DNA of 64,000 bases from assembly GCA_030544215.1 (NCBI GenBank), contig JARZZO010000011.1:730001-794000 (forward strand), written 5' to 3'. The DNA comes from Zantedeschia hybrid cultivar (lineage: Eukaryota; Streptophyta; Magnoliopsida; Alismatales; Araceae). Positions 23,201 to 35,800 of this stretch are shown here, piece by piece. Each line of letters starts with the position of its first letter. Positions within the stretch are counted from its first letter, which is position 1. The notes below the pieces were generated by a model. The model saw only the letters and a list, made by a program, of their open reading frames with translations, ran no database searches and was not told where the DNA came from. A program made the position numbers and the translations under genes.

Positions 23201-23842
23201 CCCATTGTAGGACTTGATGGGGGGGATTTCCAAATTGTCGGGGTGGCATGCATGTCGGATAGCCTCGACTACTGGGGAGCTGTGGAGGTTGGTTCCCCCT
23301 ATGGTGCCTGGTTGAAGACTGCTGACCAGCGTAATCATCTCCCTTCAGAGCCGATTGAAGCACTGGTTGATTGCCTCCTCAATGGTCTACTGTGTAGCTA
23401 GGGTATGGGTAGGTCGCTAGGAAGCTACGACCTGTGCTAGGTTGGGTTGTGCCCCAGTTAGATTCGAGTTGGAATATGCCCCAACCTCAGCGGCGCCGCC
23501 AGCTTCCCCTATGACGACAATCATCTATGTGGGCTGGTGAGGTGGGAGCTGTCGGGGGGGGCACGTGCTGGGTAGAACTAGGCGTGCTCAGTGATGGTCG
23601 GCTGCCGAATTGTGAGTTGGATGTTGACTTCGATCCTTCGAGTCAAGTGCGCCACCACTTTGATGAGTCCGACCAAGTTACGAACCACCTCGGTCAACTC
23701 AAAATATTGCTGGCTTATGCGCTGGAATTGCTCGTAGGTAACAAGAGCCTGAGACTTGGGTGGAGAAGCCTCTGGTGCTCGGCTCTCCTCCTGGTCGTCG
23801 GTCCTTGAACGTCAATTTCGGGGGTTCGCCATCTCAAAGTTC
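20225..23842 (-). pseudogene. Gypsy gag-pol remnant
   Basis: From high to low: a gag start ATGGCGAACCC at about 23,842; the capsid-like region 23,107-22,922 ('ASWFPTVPTQSITRFAQLAD', then 'TIKQRLGKSLRSY'); a protease around 22,200-22,080 with 'CILVDNGSAPNGLFYD', the D-N-G form of the catalytic aspartate; RT palm at 21,254-20,990 with 'CYTCMPFGLKSAKATYQRL' and the catalytic 'VCVDDMLVKS'; a thumb/RNase H connection 'FAWTKECEVTFRQLKEYL' at 20,850-20,780; and RNase H 'RWTLHVDNSS' to 'NNVAEYK' at 20,355-20,215. Integrase is absent. Confidence 0.8.
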
Positions 23843-23870
23843 TAGAGTTTCCCACAGATGATGCCAATGA

Positions 23871-24408
23871 TGACATCCCAGAACAACAGTCCCCAGATCC
23901 AGAGTTCGAAGCACAGATCGGCCTCCGGGTTGCGCCGTAATTAAAGGCGAGTGGTCCTAGAAGCTAGCGAGGTTGGCCTGTGACGATGACTTGTAGGGAA
24001 GAGGTGTTAGACCTAGACGGTGTGTCCGGGTTAAACCTTTCGACGGTCAAGTCAGTTCCAAGGTGATGGCCGAGGTCCAGGCCAGGCCGAGTTCTTAGGT
24101 GGTCAATTGGGTTTTGTTCTTAGAGAGCGTACCTAGAATTGTTGATGGAGGGCCCCTTGTATAGGAGTCGACTTCCGGCGGCCGGTGAGCTCATCTCCTT
24201 GACACGTGCTCCTTCCTCAATGATCAGACGAGGAGTACGAGTCCTGTTGAGGTGGAACGACCCTGTGGAGCCATGTGGATGGGACACGGGTTGTTGGGCC
24301 CAGTCCGGTCTCGCCCCCTGGTGGGCCTCTGGGTCTGTGAGGACTCAGCGGGCTGGCCGGCCTAGCAATGTTGAGTTCACATTGGACCTGGGTACTTGGG
24401 CCTCGTCA
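23871..24408 (-). repeat. 5' LTR of the gypsy element
   Basis: 538 bp, beginning TGACGAGGCCCAAG and ending GGGATGTCA on the minus strand; the ends TGAC...GTCA are inverted repeats. A TATA-like 'cctatacaaggggcc' lies near 24,170 (minus reading), followed by a CT-rich, transcript-leader-like stretch. The primer-site region follows within 3 bp. Most upstream sequence needed for the element's promoter appears present. Confidence 0.7.
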
Positions 24409-25624
24409 GAGGGCAAATTGAGTCTTCTAACTCAAACACATTCAATCCGTGAGTCTATAATTTGTATTGAATGGTATATATAATACATGGAAGACAGAGT
24501 CAATTAAATTACGGATTGATTAACTCTACGCATGCACTTGCGTCTCTAAGTAAGCAAGGTCGGCCCCTCTCGATCGTCAAACATGGCGGCGGCTCGGAAG
24601 CTCACGCCCGCCAAGAGTCCTTAATTTCCTTTCAGCTTATTACATAGCTGATCAGTGGAATGAATGGAAAAGGAAGCTTAACTCGGTGGAATTACTTTCT
24701 CTGCTATGTCAATTTCGTTCCTCTATAAACTCAAAACTTTTTCATAAACATGTTCTTTATAAAGCTATTGAGAGTTGATTTATATATGCTGCAGACTCTC
24801 TCTTAGGTTCATCGTAAATTTACTTAAGTTTATGTAGAACAACTGAACATGCATGACTTTAGGGAAAATAAGTTTTTGATAAATAGATTTATGATAAATC
24901 AATTTCTTTTTTTTCGTTTATTAGCCCTAAATGGACATCATTAGTGTGTCCTTTGAGGCCCGGGCATAACTTCTCATTCTCCTCACTTATTCTGTTACTA
25001 ATTAAAGTGGGGCGAAGAAAGTTATATCCCAGCCAGTCTAAGCGTGCATTGACTCGGATGTGTATTATTCTGTGTAATTTCGCTTATTCTGTTTGAAAGT
25101 ACGGACGCATTATTTTTTGAGTGCAGACGTATTTTTTGAACAAGTAGAATAATAATTTTATTTAAAAAATAGGAACTATTTATTACATCCAAAGTGAACT
25201 CTTCTTATTCGAGTACCAAGAGATTCGAGAACAAAAAATCCAAAATATCACATCCAAAAAACAAATCGGCTATTCCCTAACTAATTAAAGTGGGGCGAAG
25301 AAAGTTATATCCCAGCCGGTCTAAGCGTGCATTGACTCGGACGTGTGCTAGCGACGTTGTAGTCTTCTTCTTCCTTACTTGCTTACTGATCCGTTAAGGG
25401 GGACGATCCAACAGGCTCCGCTCAGCCGCTGAACAAATTAACACTCGCTAGTGAGTAGTGACGAACGATCGATATTCTTGGCCAGCTCCCCACACCGGCC
25501 AGTTCGATCGAGACCGAGACTGGCCTTGGCCTTGGCCCCTATCTCGCTTCAGCCGCCAAACCTACGCCACATGCGCAAAGGAAGTATTGTCTGGGGAACT
25601 GGCTAGGATTGAGGAGCTAGGATT
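24409..25624. other. Upstream region of the receptor kinase gene
   Basis: No coding region is recognised in this 1.2 kb. It holds the 5' flank and presumably the promoter of the kinase gene starting at 25,625, plus the 67-bp direct repeat described separately. I could not choose a TATA box or transcription start with confidence. Confidence 0.4.
24997..25346. repeat. 67-bp direct repeat upstream of the kinase gene
   Basis: Copies at 24,997-25,063 and 25,280-25,346 are nearly identical ('actaattaaagtggggcgaa' to 'gactcgga.gtgt'), 283 bp apart. The 216 bp between them is AT-rich and unrelated to known terminal repeats. It may be a local duplication of promoter sequence. Its distance of about 280-630 bp upstream of the kinase start codon makes a regulatory effect possible, but that is inference. 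Confidence 0.75.
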
Positions 25625-28461
25625 ATGGCGAAGCTCCCATATTCCACACTGGCCTTGGCCGCCGCCCTTGTGTCCATCTCACACCTGCTGCAGGTAATTT
25701 GCTGCGCGCATGCGCGGGGGGGATTAGCAGCAGCAACAGGAGGCAACTCCAGTACTGCCTTCTCCTGCCCGCCTTCGTCCTGCGGCGACGTCCGCAACAT
25801 CAGCTACCCTTTCCGCCTGCGGGGGGACCCGGCCGGCTGCGGGGACCCCCAGTTCGAGCTCAGCTGCGAGGGGGGCAACATCACCATTCTGGATACATTA
25901 ACCCCCACCAGGTACTGGGTGAAGGCCATCTGGTACGCCGACCAGGCCATCCAGGTCATCGACGCCCGCGCCTACTCGGCCGGTCCCTCTTTCTTCCTCT
26001 CCCCTTCCAGCGCCGACCCCCACCACTTCCACTCCCCCTTGGTTTACGGCCGACTCCCCCACTTCTGGAGGACGGATGGCTTGGTCATGTTGGCCAACTG
26101 CTCGTCGCCCGTGGAGCGGCGGCGCTCCTTCGTGGAGGCCAACTCCTGCATCATCTCCAACGTCTCTGCCACCTCCCCTTCCTCCTCTAGAGCAGAAGCA
26201 GGACCACAATATAATTACTTGTACTGGTTCGTGGACTACTACTGCGGGTGCGAGGAGTCGTGCGGCCTCCCCGTGGGCTGCGATGTGGTGCACGCGTGGG
26301 CAAGCAAGTACTACGACAATTTCATGGACTACCTGCAGCAGAGGAGCCCCACGCCCCAGCCGCCTCCGCGCTGCTTGGAGGTCCGTGACGCCCTGCTGCG
26401 GGGTTTCAACATGTCGTGGGTCCACTACCTGCAGTACCGGAGCGCGCCGCCCGCAGATGAACGCGACTGTTCCAATCGCGCGTTCTCGTCCTTCCGATGT
26501 GAGTAGACGACTGCTGCTCTTCCCATCCTACCTCTTTCTTGCCGTTAGTTACCACTCTCTTCCGCGTACCAAAGCTCATCTTCTCTGGGTACATATTTTG
26601 TCCACGTACCAACTTAAAGATTTTAGGAAAAAATGATGATAATAACACATGAATGAATCATCTAACATCTCTTAAAAAATATTAGTCTACTTAAAATTAA
26701 CTTTGATACTATACTCCGAGTCCAAAACATCAATGCATATAATGGCGGACATAGAAATTTTATTTCAGTGGGTCACGTAGACTGTGGATCAATAGGGTTG
26801 AGCCGAAATCAGTGAGCTCTAATGGACCAAGATAACTGGGCTAATTACTCTAATAGACTCAGATGAATAGTAGGCCTTTTTACGTTTTACAAAATCCGTT
26901 AAGTCACATGACCCCGCTGAGAATGGATTGAGATCGTTGGCTCAATTTTTTCTCTACCACTTATACTTCACTCGATTGGTCTACAATCTTTAAAAAATAG
27001 AAACTTTCTCTTTTTTGGGCTCCACTTTTCTCTCACCATAATAACTGAACCAATCAAAATGAGTGAAGTATAAGTGATGCAAAAAAAATAGAGTAGACGA
27101 TCTCAATCTGTTGAGAATAACCTAGATCCCCCACAAAGAGGTAAACAAGGGACGAAGCTAGGGAAGCCATGAGACAAAAACCGGAATTGATCTTATGTTT
27201 TGATACTTTGTTTACATCATTATAATCAAAAGCTCTTTTAATACATACATAAATATAAAAATTGGTAGAATATATATAATAAAGAATTTATTATCTGAAG
27301 TAGCAATGTCAAAATTTCTCAAAGTCTTGCAAACGTTTAATCAATAATATATCAACCAACAGCTCATAAAAGTAATCGTCCTCTTAAAGAGCTTGTTAAG
27401 TTTGTGTCCAAATCATGATTCTTGTGAGTACGTACTACATTGAGTTGGAAATAGATTGCTATCGGTTCAATTAGTCGTAATCTCTTTTCACAAAAATGGC
27501 AATTTTCGGTTGATACCAAGCATGTGTGACCTATTCTTGGTGCCTGATCATACTCACATCCTCTGCTTGGAATCTTTTCAATTTTGGTGTAAAACTCACG
27601 TTCACTTTTGTTTCATGTGAATGAAGACATACTCGGCTCCAGACAATAAAGTTCAAGATCTTTACCACCAATAGTAATACTAAGATGAAGCTATCATCTA
27701 CTTTTATCTGATCATTGTTTTTTGTCAGTCCATCTCGTCCCTTTTTTCTCCCTTCGTTTATGTGACTGAACTCTCTTAATTACCGTACGTATCAAGTAGA
27801 CCTCAGCTATCCGATATTTATGCCTTCTTCTGGTCTTTACAGGTCTTACTTTGTTCGTGATTGGACTTCTCCTCTATCCGATATTTGGTAAGTTGTTCGG
27901 ACAGATTTTGTAGATGACTTGAGTGGCTTTTTTGGGGAAAAAAAATACTATAAAGGTTTTCTTTTTGTAATTTCCAATGGGGCACTTATATTGCGAACAT
28001 AACTAGAAAAGACATTCCTTCAATATTTCATATCCATAGGAAATTAAGGTCACATTTTTTTCACCATATTATATGCAGGCTTGCATAGAAAGATTTTTTG
28101 GATAATATTTATGCTGTTTGTGAAAAAAATCTAAGAAAGATTCTTAATTTTGCATAATTATGTAAGTGCTTAACATAAAAAATGTCTTTCCTTTAAACAT
28201 TTACCGTCTGAAAAGGATCCCTATTTTTTATAATTATAATAAAGATACCTATATTAGTACAAATGTGAGATAAATGTTTGCCATATGTGAATATTCTTTA
28301 CGACATTTTTATGAAAAATAGAGGAGGAAGCATATTACGACATGGTATATAGCGATGAAGGTCTAATATCATACAAAAAACCTAAAACTATACGATGAAT
28401 AGTTCAAAGGAGTAGAGCACACCAACGCCACAGCAACAAAAGTTAATTTGTGAATGTTTAT

Positions 28462-28530
<69 letters not shown>

Positions 28531-31054
28531 TATGCTTGCTCTATGCATTCTTATATTGTGATTATTCTATGCATCGTTATATAGTGATTATATATTGAAT
28601 CATTAGTAAAGACATGATATAGACCATTTTTTGCGATACATGGCCTGTGATTGTGAAATGGAATGAGTGAGTGGTGAACATTTGTCCCTTCTAAAAGTAA
28701 AATTTCAATGTAAGTCCTTTTTACAGATATGAGAGCTTTTGCTTATAATTATAAACAGTAGGGAACCTCTTTTAGATATTAAACTTTAAAAGAAAGATGC
28801 TAGCTGATATTATCAAACACTACTAGTATCCTTTTAGTAATTATAAAATTTAGGGATCCTCTTTAAATATTTTTTGATGAAGGGCATCAAGGTCATATTA
28901 CATAGATTTGAGGTATCACAAACCTTTTATAAAATATATAAAATTGTTTTTAATATTATGTAGAAAAATGTGAATTTGTCGTTTATGGCTTGAAATTCAG
29001 AAGTATCCTTGATAGACATTTTCAACTTTGAATGCCTCTATTGGAGATTATAACTCTTTGCCCTGCATAGTAATTTTTCTTACATTCCTTTTTTTCCCGT
29101 ATCCCTGTTTCTTGCTTCTTGAATTACTTTCTAGAGCACATAGGCTGAAGGATACATCGTGATCATCCTTTTGGATCCATAGCAGTCAAACCCAATATAA
29201 CCGGCATGGGTAAGCATCTAGAGTACTTTTGAAAACATATTTGGACAACAAATGACATTTATCAAGGGCTGCAAAAATAGAATAACAATGTAAAGTGTTT
29301 TTTGTTGATATTTTGAAATATAAGAGTCTTTTTGTAATCATAAAAATTAGGGACGCTTCTAGATATTAACCTTTAAAGGAAAGTTGGTACCTAAGGTTAT
29401 GAAACATTGATAATTATAAAAATTAAGGATCCTTTTAAAGTATTTCTTGATGAAGGTCGCAACAGTCACATTACATAGATCTGAGGTAGGGTAATCTTGT
29501 TATAAAATGTATAAAAACATTTTAATGTACAAAAGGTGTGATTTTTGTCCTTTGTGGATATGAAATTTAAGAGGAGTGTCTTTCTTAAATATTTTCAACT
29601 TTGAATGCCCCCATTGGAAATTATAATTATTTTGCCTTTTCTAGTAGTTTCCCCTACCTGCTCTTTTTCCATTTTCCCTATTTCCTTTTCTTCCTGAATT
29701 GCCTTAGAGCATACGTCTAAGGGATACATATTAACCATCTTTTGATCCATGGCTTTCTGGCAGGCGACCCCAAGATAATAGAAACGAGTAAGCATCAAGT
29801 ACTTGGAAACCATATTTGAACAACAAATGATGTTATTATGAATGGTTAATTCTGACATAATCTTGTGTTTTTGTTCATCCAGTCTTATTAGTACGTACTT
29901 TGTTCGGATACACGGCCCTATTGGTTTTCCTTGTCTATAAATTCCGAAGACGGCTTCTTGGATTGGAGAATGATATAGAGATGTTCTTGGGTGAATACAC
30001 GAACTGGATGCCGACTCGATATTCTTATCGCCAGATTAGGAAGATGACCAATAACTTCCAACAGAAATTGGGCCAAGGAGGTTTTGGACAAGTATTCAAG
30101 GGAAATCAATTGACTGGTCGCCCAGTTGCCATCAAAGTTTTGGGTAGATCCAGAGGAAATGGGCAAGAATTCATCAACGAAGTTGCCACCATTGGAAGGA
30201 TCCATCACGCTAATGTAGTGCGACTTGTTGGATTTTGCGTGGAGGGATCAAAGAGGGCTTTAGTATATGAATTCATGCCAAATGGATCCCTAGATAAGTA
30301 CATATACTCACAGGGAGGGATGGCTAGTCCTCTGAGCTGGGAGAAAACACTCCAGATCGCAATAGGGATCGCTCGAGGAATCGAATACCTGCACCAAGGC
30401 TGCAACATGAAGATACTACACTTCGACATTAGGCCACACAATATTCTTCTTGACAGGAACTTCAATCCAAAGGTATCGGACTTTGGGCTTGCCAAATCTT
30501 ATCCCACAGAAAAAAGTGTTGTTTCAGTCACCGCTATAAGAGGTACTATCGGATATATAGCCCCTGAACTTTTCTATGCAAACATCGGGTGTGTGTCAAG
30601 TAAGACGGACGTGTACAGCTTTGGGATGCTATTGATGGAGATGTCTGGAAAAAGAAAGAATGTGAACCCAGATGTGGGGAGTTGGAGCCAAATGTATCTT
30701 CCATCATGGGTTTACAATCAACTTGAGCAAGGACAAGATATGGGGATGGATGGTGCTACTGAGGAAGAGAAGAATATAGCCAAGAAGTTGTTCATAGTGG
30801 CATTATGGTGCATACAAACGAAGCCTACAGACCGCCCTTCAATGGGCAAAGTTGTAGAGATGCTAGTCGGCAATGTTCAACAGCTGCGGATGCCAGCAAG
30901 GCCGTTCTTATCCTCTGCAGAACCTGTGTACTTCGAAGATCTGATGACTGGCGATGACTCATCAGAACCATCTCCTATGCCACTGTCGTACGTTTCTATG
31001 CAGGTGACGAACGAAGGTCAAAACGAGATCTCTCTTACAGAACATGTTGAGTGA
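25625..31054 (+). CDS. LRK10L: LRK10L/Lr10-type receptor-like protein kinase
   Basis: Three exons, 25,625-26,498, 27,843-27,887 and 29,883-31,054, with GT-AG introns that are both phase 1, give 696 aa. Residues 1-30 are a signal peptide. Residues ~48-110 are a GUB_WAK galacturonan-binding-like region ('CPPSSCGDVRNISYPFRL'), with further cysteines to 292 ('YYCGCEESCG') and several N-glycosylation sites. Residues ~293-326 span the membrane. The kinase covers ~350-640: glycine loop GQGGFG, VAIK lysine (391), catalytic loop HFDIRPHN (486-493), DFG (506-508), RGTIGYIAPEL, and RPSMGKVVEML. The HFD in place of HRD makes it a non-RD kinase, as usual for LRK10L and common in innate-immunity receptors. 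The loop lysine is Arg (490), which is odd. It probably signals at the plasma membrane in defence; that role is from family knowledge. Its exon 2 is only 45 bp and its last intron is repeat-filled. Confidence 0.92.
26925..27111. mobile_element. Fold-back MITE in kinase intron 1
   Basis: A 187-bp insertion with inverted arms of about 60 bp: the left runs GGATTGAGATCGT...CACTTATACTTCACTC, and the right is its reverse complement with a few changes. The direct repeat TGAGAAT lies on both sides (26,918-26,924 and 27,112-27,118), possibly extending to 9 bp with mismatches, which would suit a Mutator-like MITE. It sits well away from the splice sites and should be tolerated. Confidence 0.75.
28464..28527. 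repeat. (TA)n microsatellite in kinase intron 2
   Basis: About 64 bp of alternating T and A, without interruption. It is likely polymorphic in length between individuals. Confidence 0.95.
28690..29845 (+). repeat. Tandem duplication within kinase intron 2
   Basis: Unit 1 (about 28,690-29,265) and unit 2 (about 29,290-29,845) share the same order of blocks: 'ttacatagatttgaggta'/'ttacatagatctgaggta', 'ttttcaactttgaatgcc', 'gtaagcat', and 'acaacaaatga', offset by about 580 bp. The copies have diverged by many substitutions and small indels. Unit 2 ends about 40 bp before the exon 3 acceptor, so the duplicated segment resembles the intron end and could carry a decayed second copy of the exon-proximal sequence. 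Neither unit contains a kinase exon. Confidence 0.75.
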
Positions 31055-32822
31055 AAAATGACCTTCCGGACCAAAAGAAAAAGAAACAGGAAAAATGACT
31101 CTCATTTGCTACAGTTTGATGCACAAGACGAGCAATGATTCTACACGATTTTTCTTGTTTTATGATGTAAAGTGAAATGAAAACCCTATTTTTCACTTCA
31201 TACTCCACCTCAACCAAGTTGTTCTTGTTTCTGGCTCCCAAAGGTCAGCTCCTCGTAGAAAGGCATACCAAAGACTGGGTTCCCGTAGACAAGCATATGT
31301 TACAGTTTGATGTATAAGACGAGCAAAGATTCTACAAGATTTTTCTTGTTGTTATGATGTAAAGTAAAACGAAAACCCTATGTTACACTTTGTACTCCAC
31401 CTCAACCATGTTGTTATTGTTTCTGGTCCCAAAAGGTCAGCACTTCATAAAAGTGAGCTGAGCTCAACACTACCACATAACTAACGTACATGCCAAGAAC
31501 TGGGCTCCCAACTAACCACATGTTCAGGGAAGGTGGTTCAACGTCGTTGAGCCACCTATCCGCAGTGAGCCACTGTTGCATCCACCCTAATACTGACATG
31601 CTGACACTGAATCATCGGGGTTCCCTGGTGGCTCTTAAGACGTAACCATGGTAGCGAAAAACTCAATGCGTGTGTTCTGCCGCATTCTAACAAACAAGTA
31701 ACGTGCCAAATGTACCTATTAAATTCGCACCGCTCATGTAAATTCCTCGGAGCCTGCCTCCACATACAAACAGCGGACATGCCCCCAGTTCAGATCACCA
31801 CAGACTGGTAACACTTCCCCTTGGAGATAAAGAGAAATTAGAAAAAGAAGCCCACACTTGACACATCCTTGTAATATTAACCAGTAGAGAGAAAACTTCG
31901 AATATCATGGAGGGCTTAGTATATGAATCCTGCAATGGAAGTTCACAAGTTACACCAGTACAAAATGCAGTTGATGAAGTGTCAACTTTTATTGCACAAT
32001 AAAGAATCACATCCGGCACTCGAAATGAAAAGGAACTACAAGAGAACTCCGAAACAATTGATTGTAGGAGAAGCAATCACAGAAACATTTGAATGCTATA
32101 ATTTGATGTATGAGCTGATACTGACGTGAAAACATGAACTCTGCTGCTTTTCAACGGTAAATTGACTGCAAATCCTAGTCAGTCTTTTCACCAGCTGTCC
32201 AACAGTGAGAGAACTGCTCCATTCTAGACAGACCTCTGATGTGTCAATTATGATGTGGGTAATGATATTTCAATGTTATAATGGGCCATCCTTTGTCCCC
32301 CGCAACCATAGACAAACAACAAACGATTCCATCAATCCACAAAATTCTGTATACCTCTCTCAGTAAGACACTTTGCCAAAGGCACCTTGCCTCTGCATCA
32401 TTAAGATCATCAGCGACTGAGGTGCTTAAGGTACAAAATAAGACCATTACAACCCATATACTCCATGCAAACTGCACAGTTGCCACCACTTGTCAAGTCA
32501 TGAAGCAATATATGGATTTCCTATTACAAGAATACGGCATCACATCTCTCAACAGGAAGAATGTTATGCCATCTGTTGGCTTATTGCATTTATGCTTTGC
32601 CAGAGCCACTTATCATGAAGTAACAGCCTTAGATCTTTTCTCCATGAAGTTCACATGCTTTCTTATCCAATGTGCCTCACCACTTATGATGGATATCATC
32701 TTGAGAACTGCCTAATCCAAGCCAGACTCTATTCCACCTTAACAATCTTGGTGCCACCTCGTCCTTTCACTCGCGATGGCAATCACCATATGATCACACG
32801 TGATAGTGCATAACATATTGGC
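31055..32822. other. Convergent intergenic region and 3' flanks
   Basis: The kinase stop at 31,054 faces the phosphodiesterase-like stop at 32,823. Both 3' UTRs must lie in these 1,768 bp. A partial tandem duplication occupies 31,106-31,525: 'acagtttgatg.a.aagacgagca' and 'ctccacctcaacca.gttgtt' occur twice, 191 bp apart, and the tail block 'aactgggctccc' also repeats. The open frames at 31.4-32.7 kb have no recognisable motifs. I could not assign polyadenylation sites. Confidence 0.6.
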
Positions 32823-35800
32823 TCAGCTGTGCTCAGTTGACTCCACCTGACTCCAGAGCATTTCAGCGTATACTTTCTCTTCCTCTTTCTCTGTGGTCAT
32901 AAAATCTGTTACCTCAACCATTTCCTCATCTTCATCTGGGATTTCTTCATCCATCATTTCCTTTACAGCTACGGGTGCTAGAGAACTTTCTCTCTCCAGA
33001 AAAGCAACCTCTCGCATGGCACGGGTTGTTGCTGGCCTGTCACTATGCTGGTATTTTGGCGCAGGCATGACAAACGGTAAAACAGTAGCATCCAAATCTG
33101 ATTTCAATTCATCACTCTTCTTACATCTGGCTGGTGGTGGTACAATGAAAAGTATACCAAGCTCATAGTTGCAAATGTGTAGTCTTTGGCCTAAGCTTGA
33201 ACTTTCAACAGGCCAAGATCTATTTGCATCAGATGAATAGTTTATCACGTGACCCCAAGCTGCAGGACTGAAATTGTGTGATCCACAATATATCCATCCA
33301 AATGAAGAACCTGTTTTGGATTGGAAGCGTCTACGAGCAACCTGTTTTGACAACTTCTATCCTCAATCATATTATATATATATATATATATATATACAAC
33401 TCAACGAGATAGTTGTGTGTGGGTTTTTACCTTGACATGCATTGGATATCCTACTCTGTCCCTTGGATGTGGAATTGCATCATGGAATATTTTGGAATTT
33501 CTCAACCTTTGCCATGTTTTCTGAGGGAAATTTAGAAGATTATGTTGTAAATCACATCGGGCACATCAATTAAATGAATAAAATGGTGGCAACTTCAACC
33601 AGCTAATAAATGTGGGCAAAAGAGAAAGCACTCTAGTATTCAGATGATCATAAGAACTGGCTTGAAATATACACATTGTTCAGTTGAACAAACATGAAAT
33701 CACAACCAGACTACTCAACCAGACTATATTCACAAAGAAAGTCATGTTTTGTTTCTTTTTGTTGGTCCATTTGTGTTCATGTGGTGAGATATACCATACA
33801 GAGGAAAGGACAGACCATATAGCTCGCAACTCTGACACACCATGATCTTTCCTTTAGTTTGGATGGCCTTCAATAGGGATGTAAATAGTGTTGAATCATC
33901 ATATCAATGTTTATGCAAAAGGGATGAAAATTTGCTTAGATTATCTGAATTCTGAGTATAGACATGATGCAGCTTTCTAAAGATGGTTTCTTTTTTTTGG
34001 ATCAAGGATCCATAAAGACAGAATACTGACAAACATTAATATCTACATTCAAAATATGAAAAGGAGAACAATTTAAGTTACAATTCACAGGCACTCCAGG
34101 CTCACTGTTTCCAAGGCTACATTGAGAGACACTATGCTAAAAAAATATTGTTTCATTAATAATGTTTCTTCCACATGTTCAGAGTTTAGTTTGCCACATA
34201 ACAACAAATATGAAAATACCTTTTTTGTGCTTTTGCATGTTTTGCATATACAAGTTCTCTTATTTTTTAACTGCAAAAAACATGCTTAGATTCCAAGCAT
34301 TAGAATGCCACTAAAGGAAGAACAATCACTCATCTCTTGATGGCTAATGTGTCAGTTGTGCAAGTAAAGGCTGCCATTTAAATGCCAGTAAAGGAAGAGC
34401 AATCACTAACATTTTGATGGCCAACATGTTAGCTACACAAGTAAAGGCTGTTATTGGATGGAAATTCTGCTCAGTTACATGTTTAAGCTAGCTCCAATCT
34501 CAAAAAATAGTTGAAGGCATAACTGTGATTGCTCAGCATCCAGTAACTCACCATGCAAAATCTTGAAATTTGTAGTGAAAACATAAGAAAAGTATGATCA
34601 TAGAACTGAATGAGAACCAAATTGCAATAAGCCCTTCATAATCATCCCTATAACATCTATGGCATGTCCATCAACTAAGAAAAATATTTTATCTTAAAAC
34701 TTTCTTCTTCTTATCCACAGTTATGTCAAGCAGCTATAAGTAGTTCACCACTTGAACTGGTATCTAACAGGGACACCATGTCTCAGCATTTTGTTACCTT
34801 CCATCTTCCTCCTATCATGATATTATCCATAAACAATAAGAGAGCACATTAAAGAATCTTGAAGCATAATAATAGTATTCACTTGGTTAATGTCCCAAGT
34901 CGTGACTACAAGAGCAGGCTGCATCCATTGCTCATTAAGGAGACCTTAGCAAAAAGCAAAGCTTACAAACCAAATGGTAAATAAGTTGCAGACTGTATGG
35001 TACCCGTCAAGAGTTTGATTATCAAAAGTTCTTGAGTTGAATAATCCCAAGCCTAAAAACTGAACTGAGCAAAAGTTCAAGATAGTGCACTGTCTCCAAC
35101 CACAAGAAAGCCAAAAATTCAAAAATATGTTCCATGAAAATTTATTAGTACCTCTGACAAGGAAAGCATGAATCTACAGGAGTCCACTCCACAAATACCA
35201 TTCTTTACTCTCTCAATAGTGGGGAATATGATTCTTACTGAGGCATTCTTTAACTCATCGTTGATAGTCCAGTGTCCCCACTGTAAAACAAATCAGAGAC
35301 ATACATTTGTAATCAAGTGTCATATGAGATACATAAGCACAAAGGCATGAGCATTTGATCCTAGTCTGATGGTTCCAAAGACATCTTACCTCTGGATCAG
35401 ACTCTTCAAACTCAGCAAACTCAGAGGATCTTTTGCCAGCAGCTGCTGCAAATGCAGCTAAGAACTGTGGATTAACTGATGTTCCAATTGATGAGCTACC
35501 TACACATATTGTGAACAGAATGCTTTCAGTATGCTTTACAATTAGATATTGACATATGACATTAATTCTCTCCCAAAGAGACTTGTCCTTGAGAATTTCT
35601 CACCATATACAAAATCAGTCTCTAAGGATTCCGGCCATCTATATTGACCCAATACCTTGGTTCAAAGGGAAAAACAAAAAGACACATAAGAAGATTTTAG
35701 AGAAAGAATTTGGAAATAACTTCACATAAGTCTCCTACCAGAATGTCTCTAAAATCATTGGATGTCAAACTAATAAAAAAGGTGCTAAAGAACAAAAACA

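Larger units (their letters stand above)
20225..24408 (-). mobile_element. Ty3-gypsy retrotransposon, 3'-truncated
   Basis: On the minus strand: a 5' LTR (24,408-23,871), a primer-site region 'TTGGCATCATCTGTGGGAA' (about 23,867-23,849), gag, protease, reverse transcriptase and a partial RNase H ending at about 20,225. Reverse transcriptase before any integrase is the gypsy order; integrase and the 3' LTR are missing. The TTGGC..C.TCTGTGGGAA leader resembles the Tat-like gypsy lineage, which is an inference. Frame changes and stops are frequent, so the copy is inactive. Confidence 0.8.

Noticed and set aside
25699..26425. Open frames in other frames and on the minus strand over kinase exon 1
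   Set aside because: High GC in this exon opens all frames. Only the frame from 25,625 has a signal peptide, ordered cysteines and correct splice phase into exon 2.
28464..28527. The (TA)n run as a replication origin or matrix-attachment site
   Set aside because: A simple TA microsatellite is common in plant introns and nothing else nearby supports such a role.
32281..32715. 144-codon plus-strand frame between the convergent genes
   Set aside because: No recognisable motif, no supportive composition, and it lies in the expected 3' flank of the phosphodiesterase-like gene.
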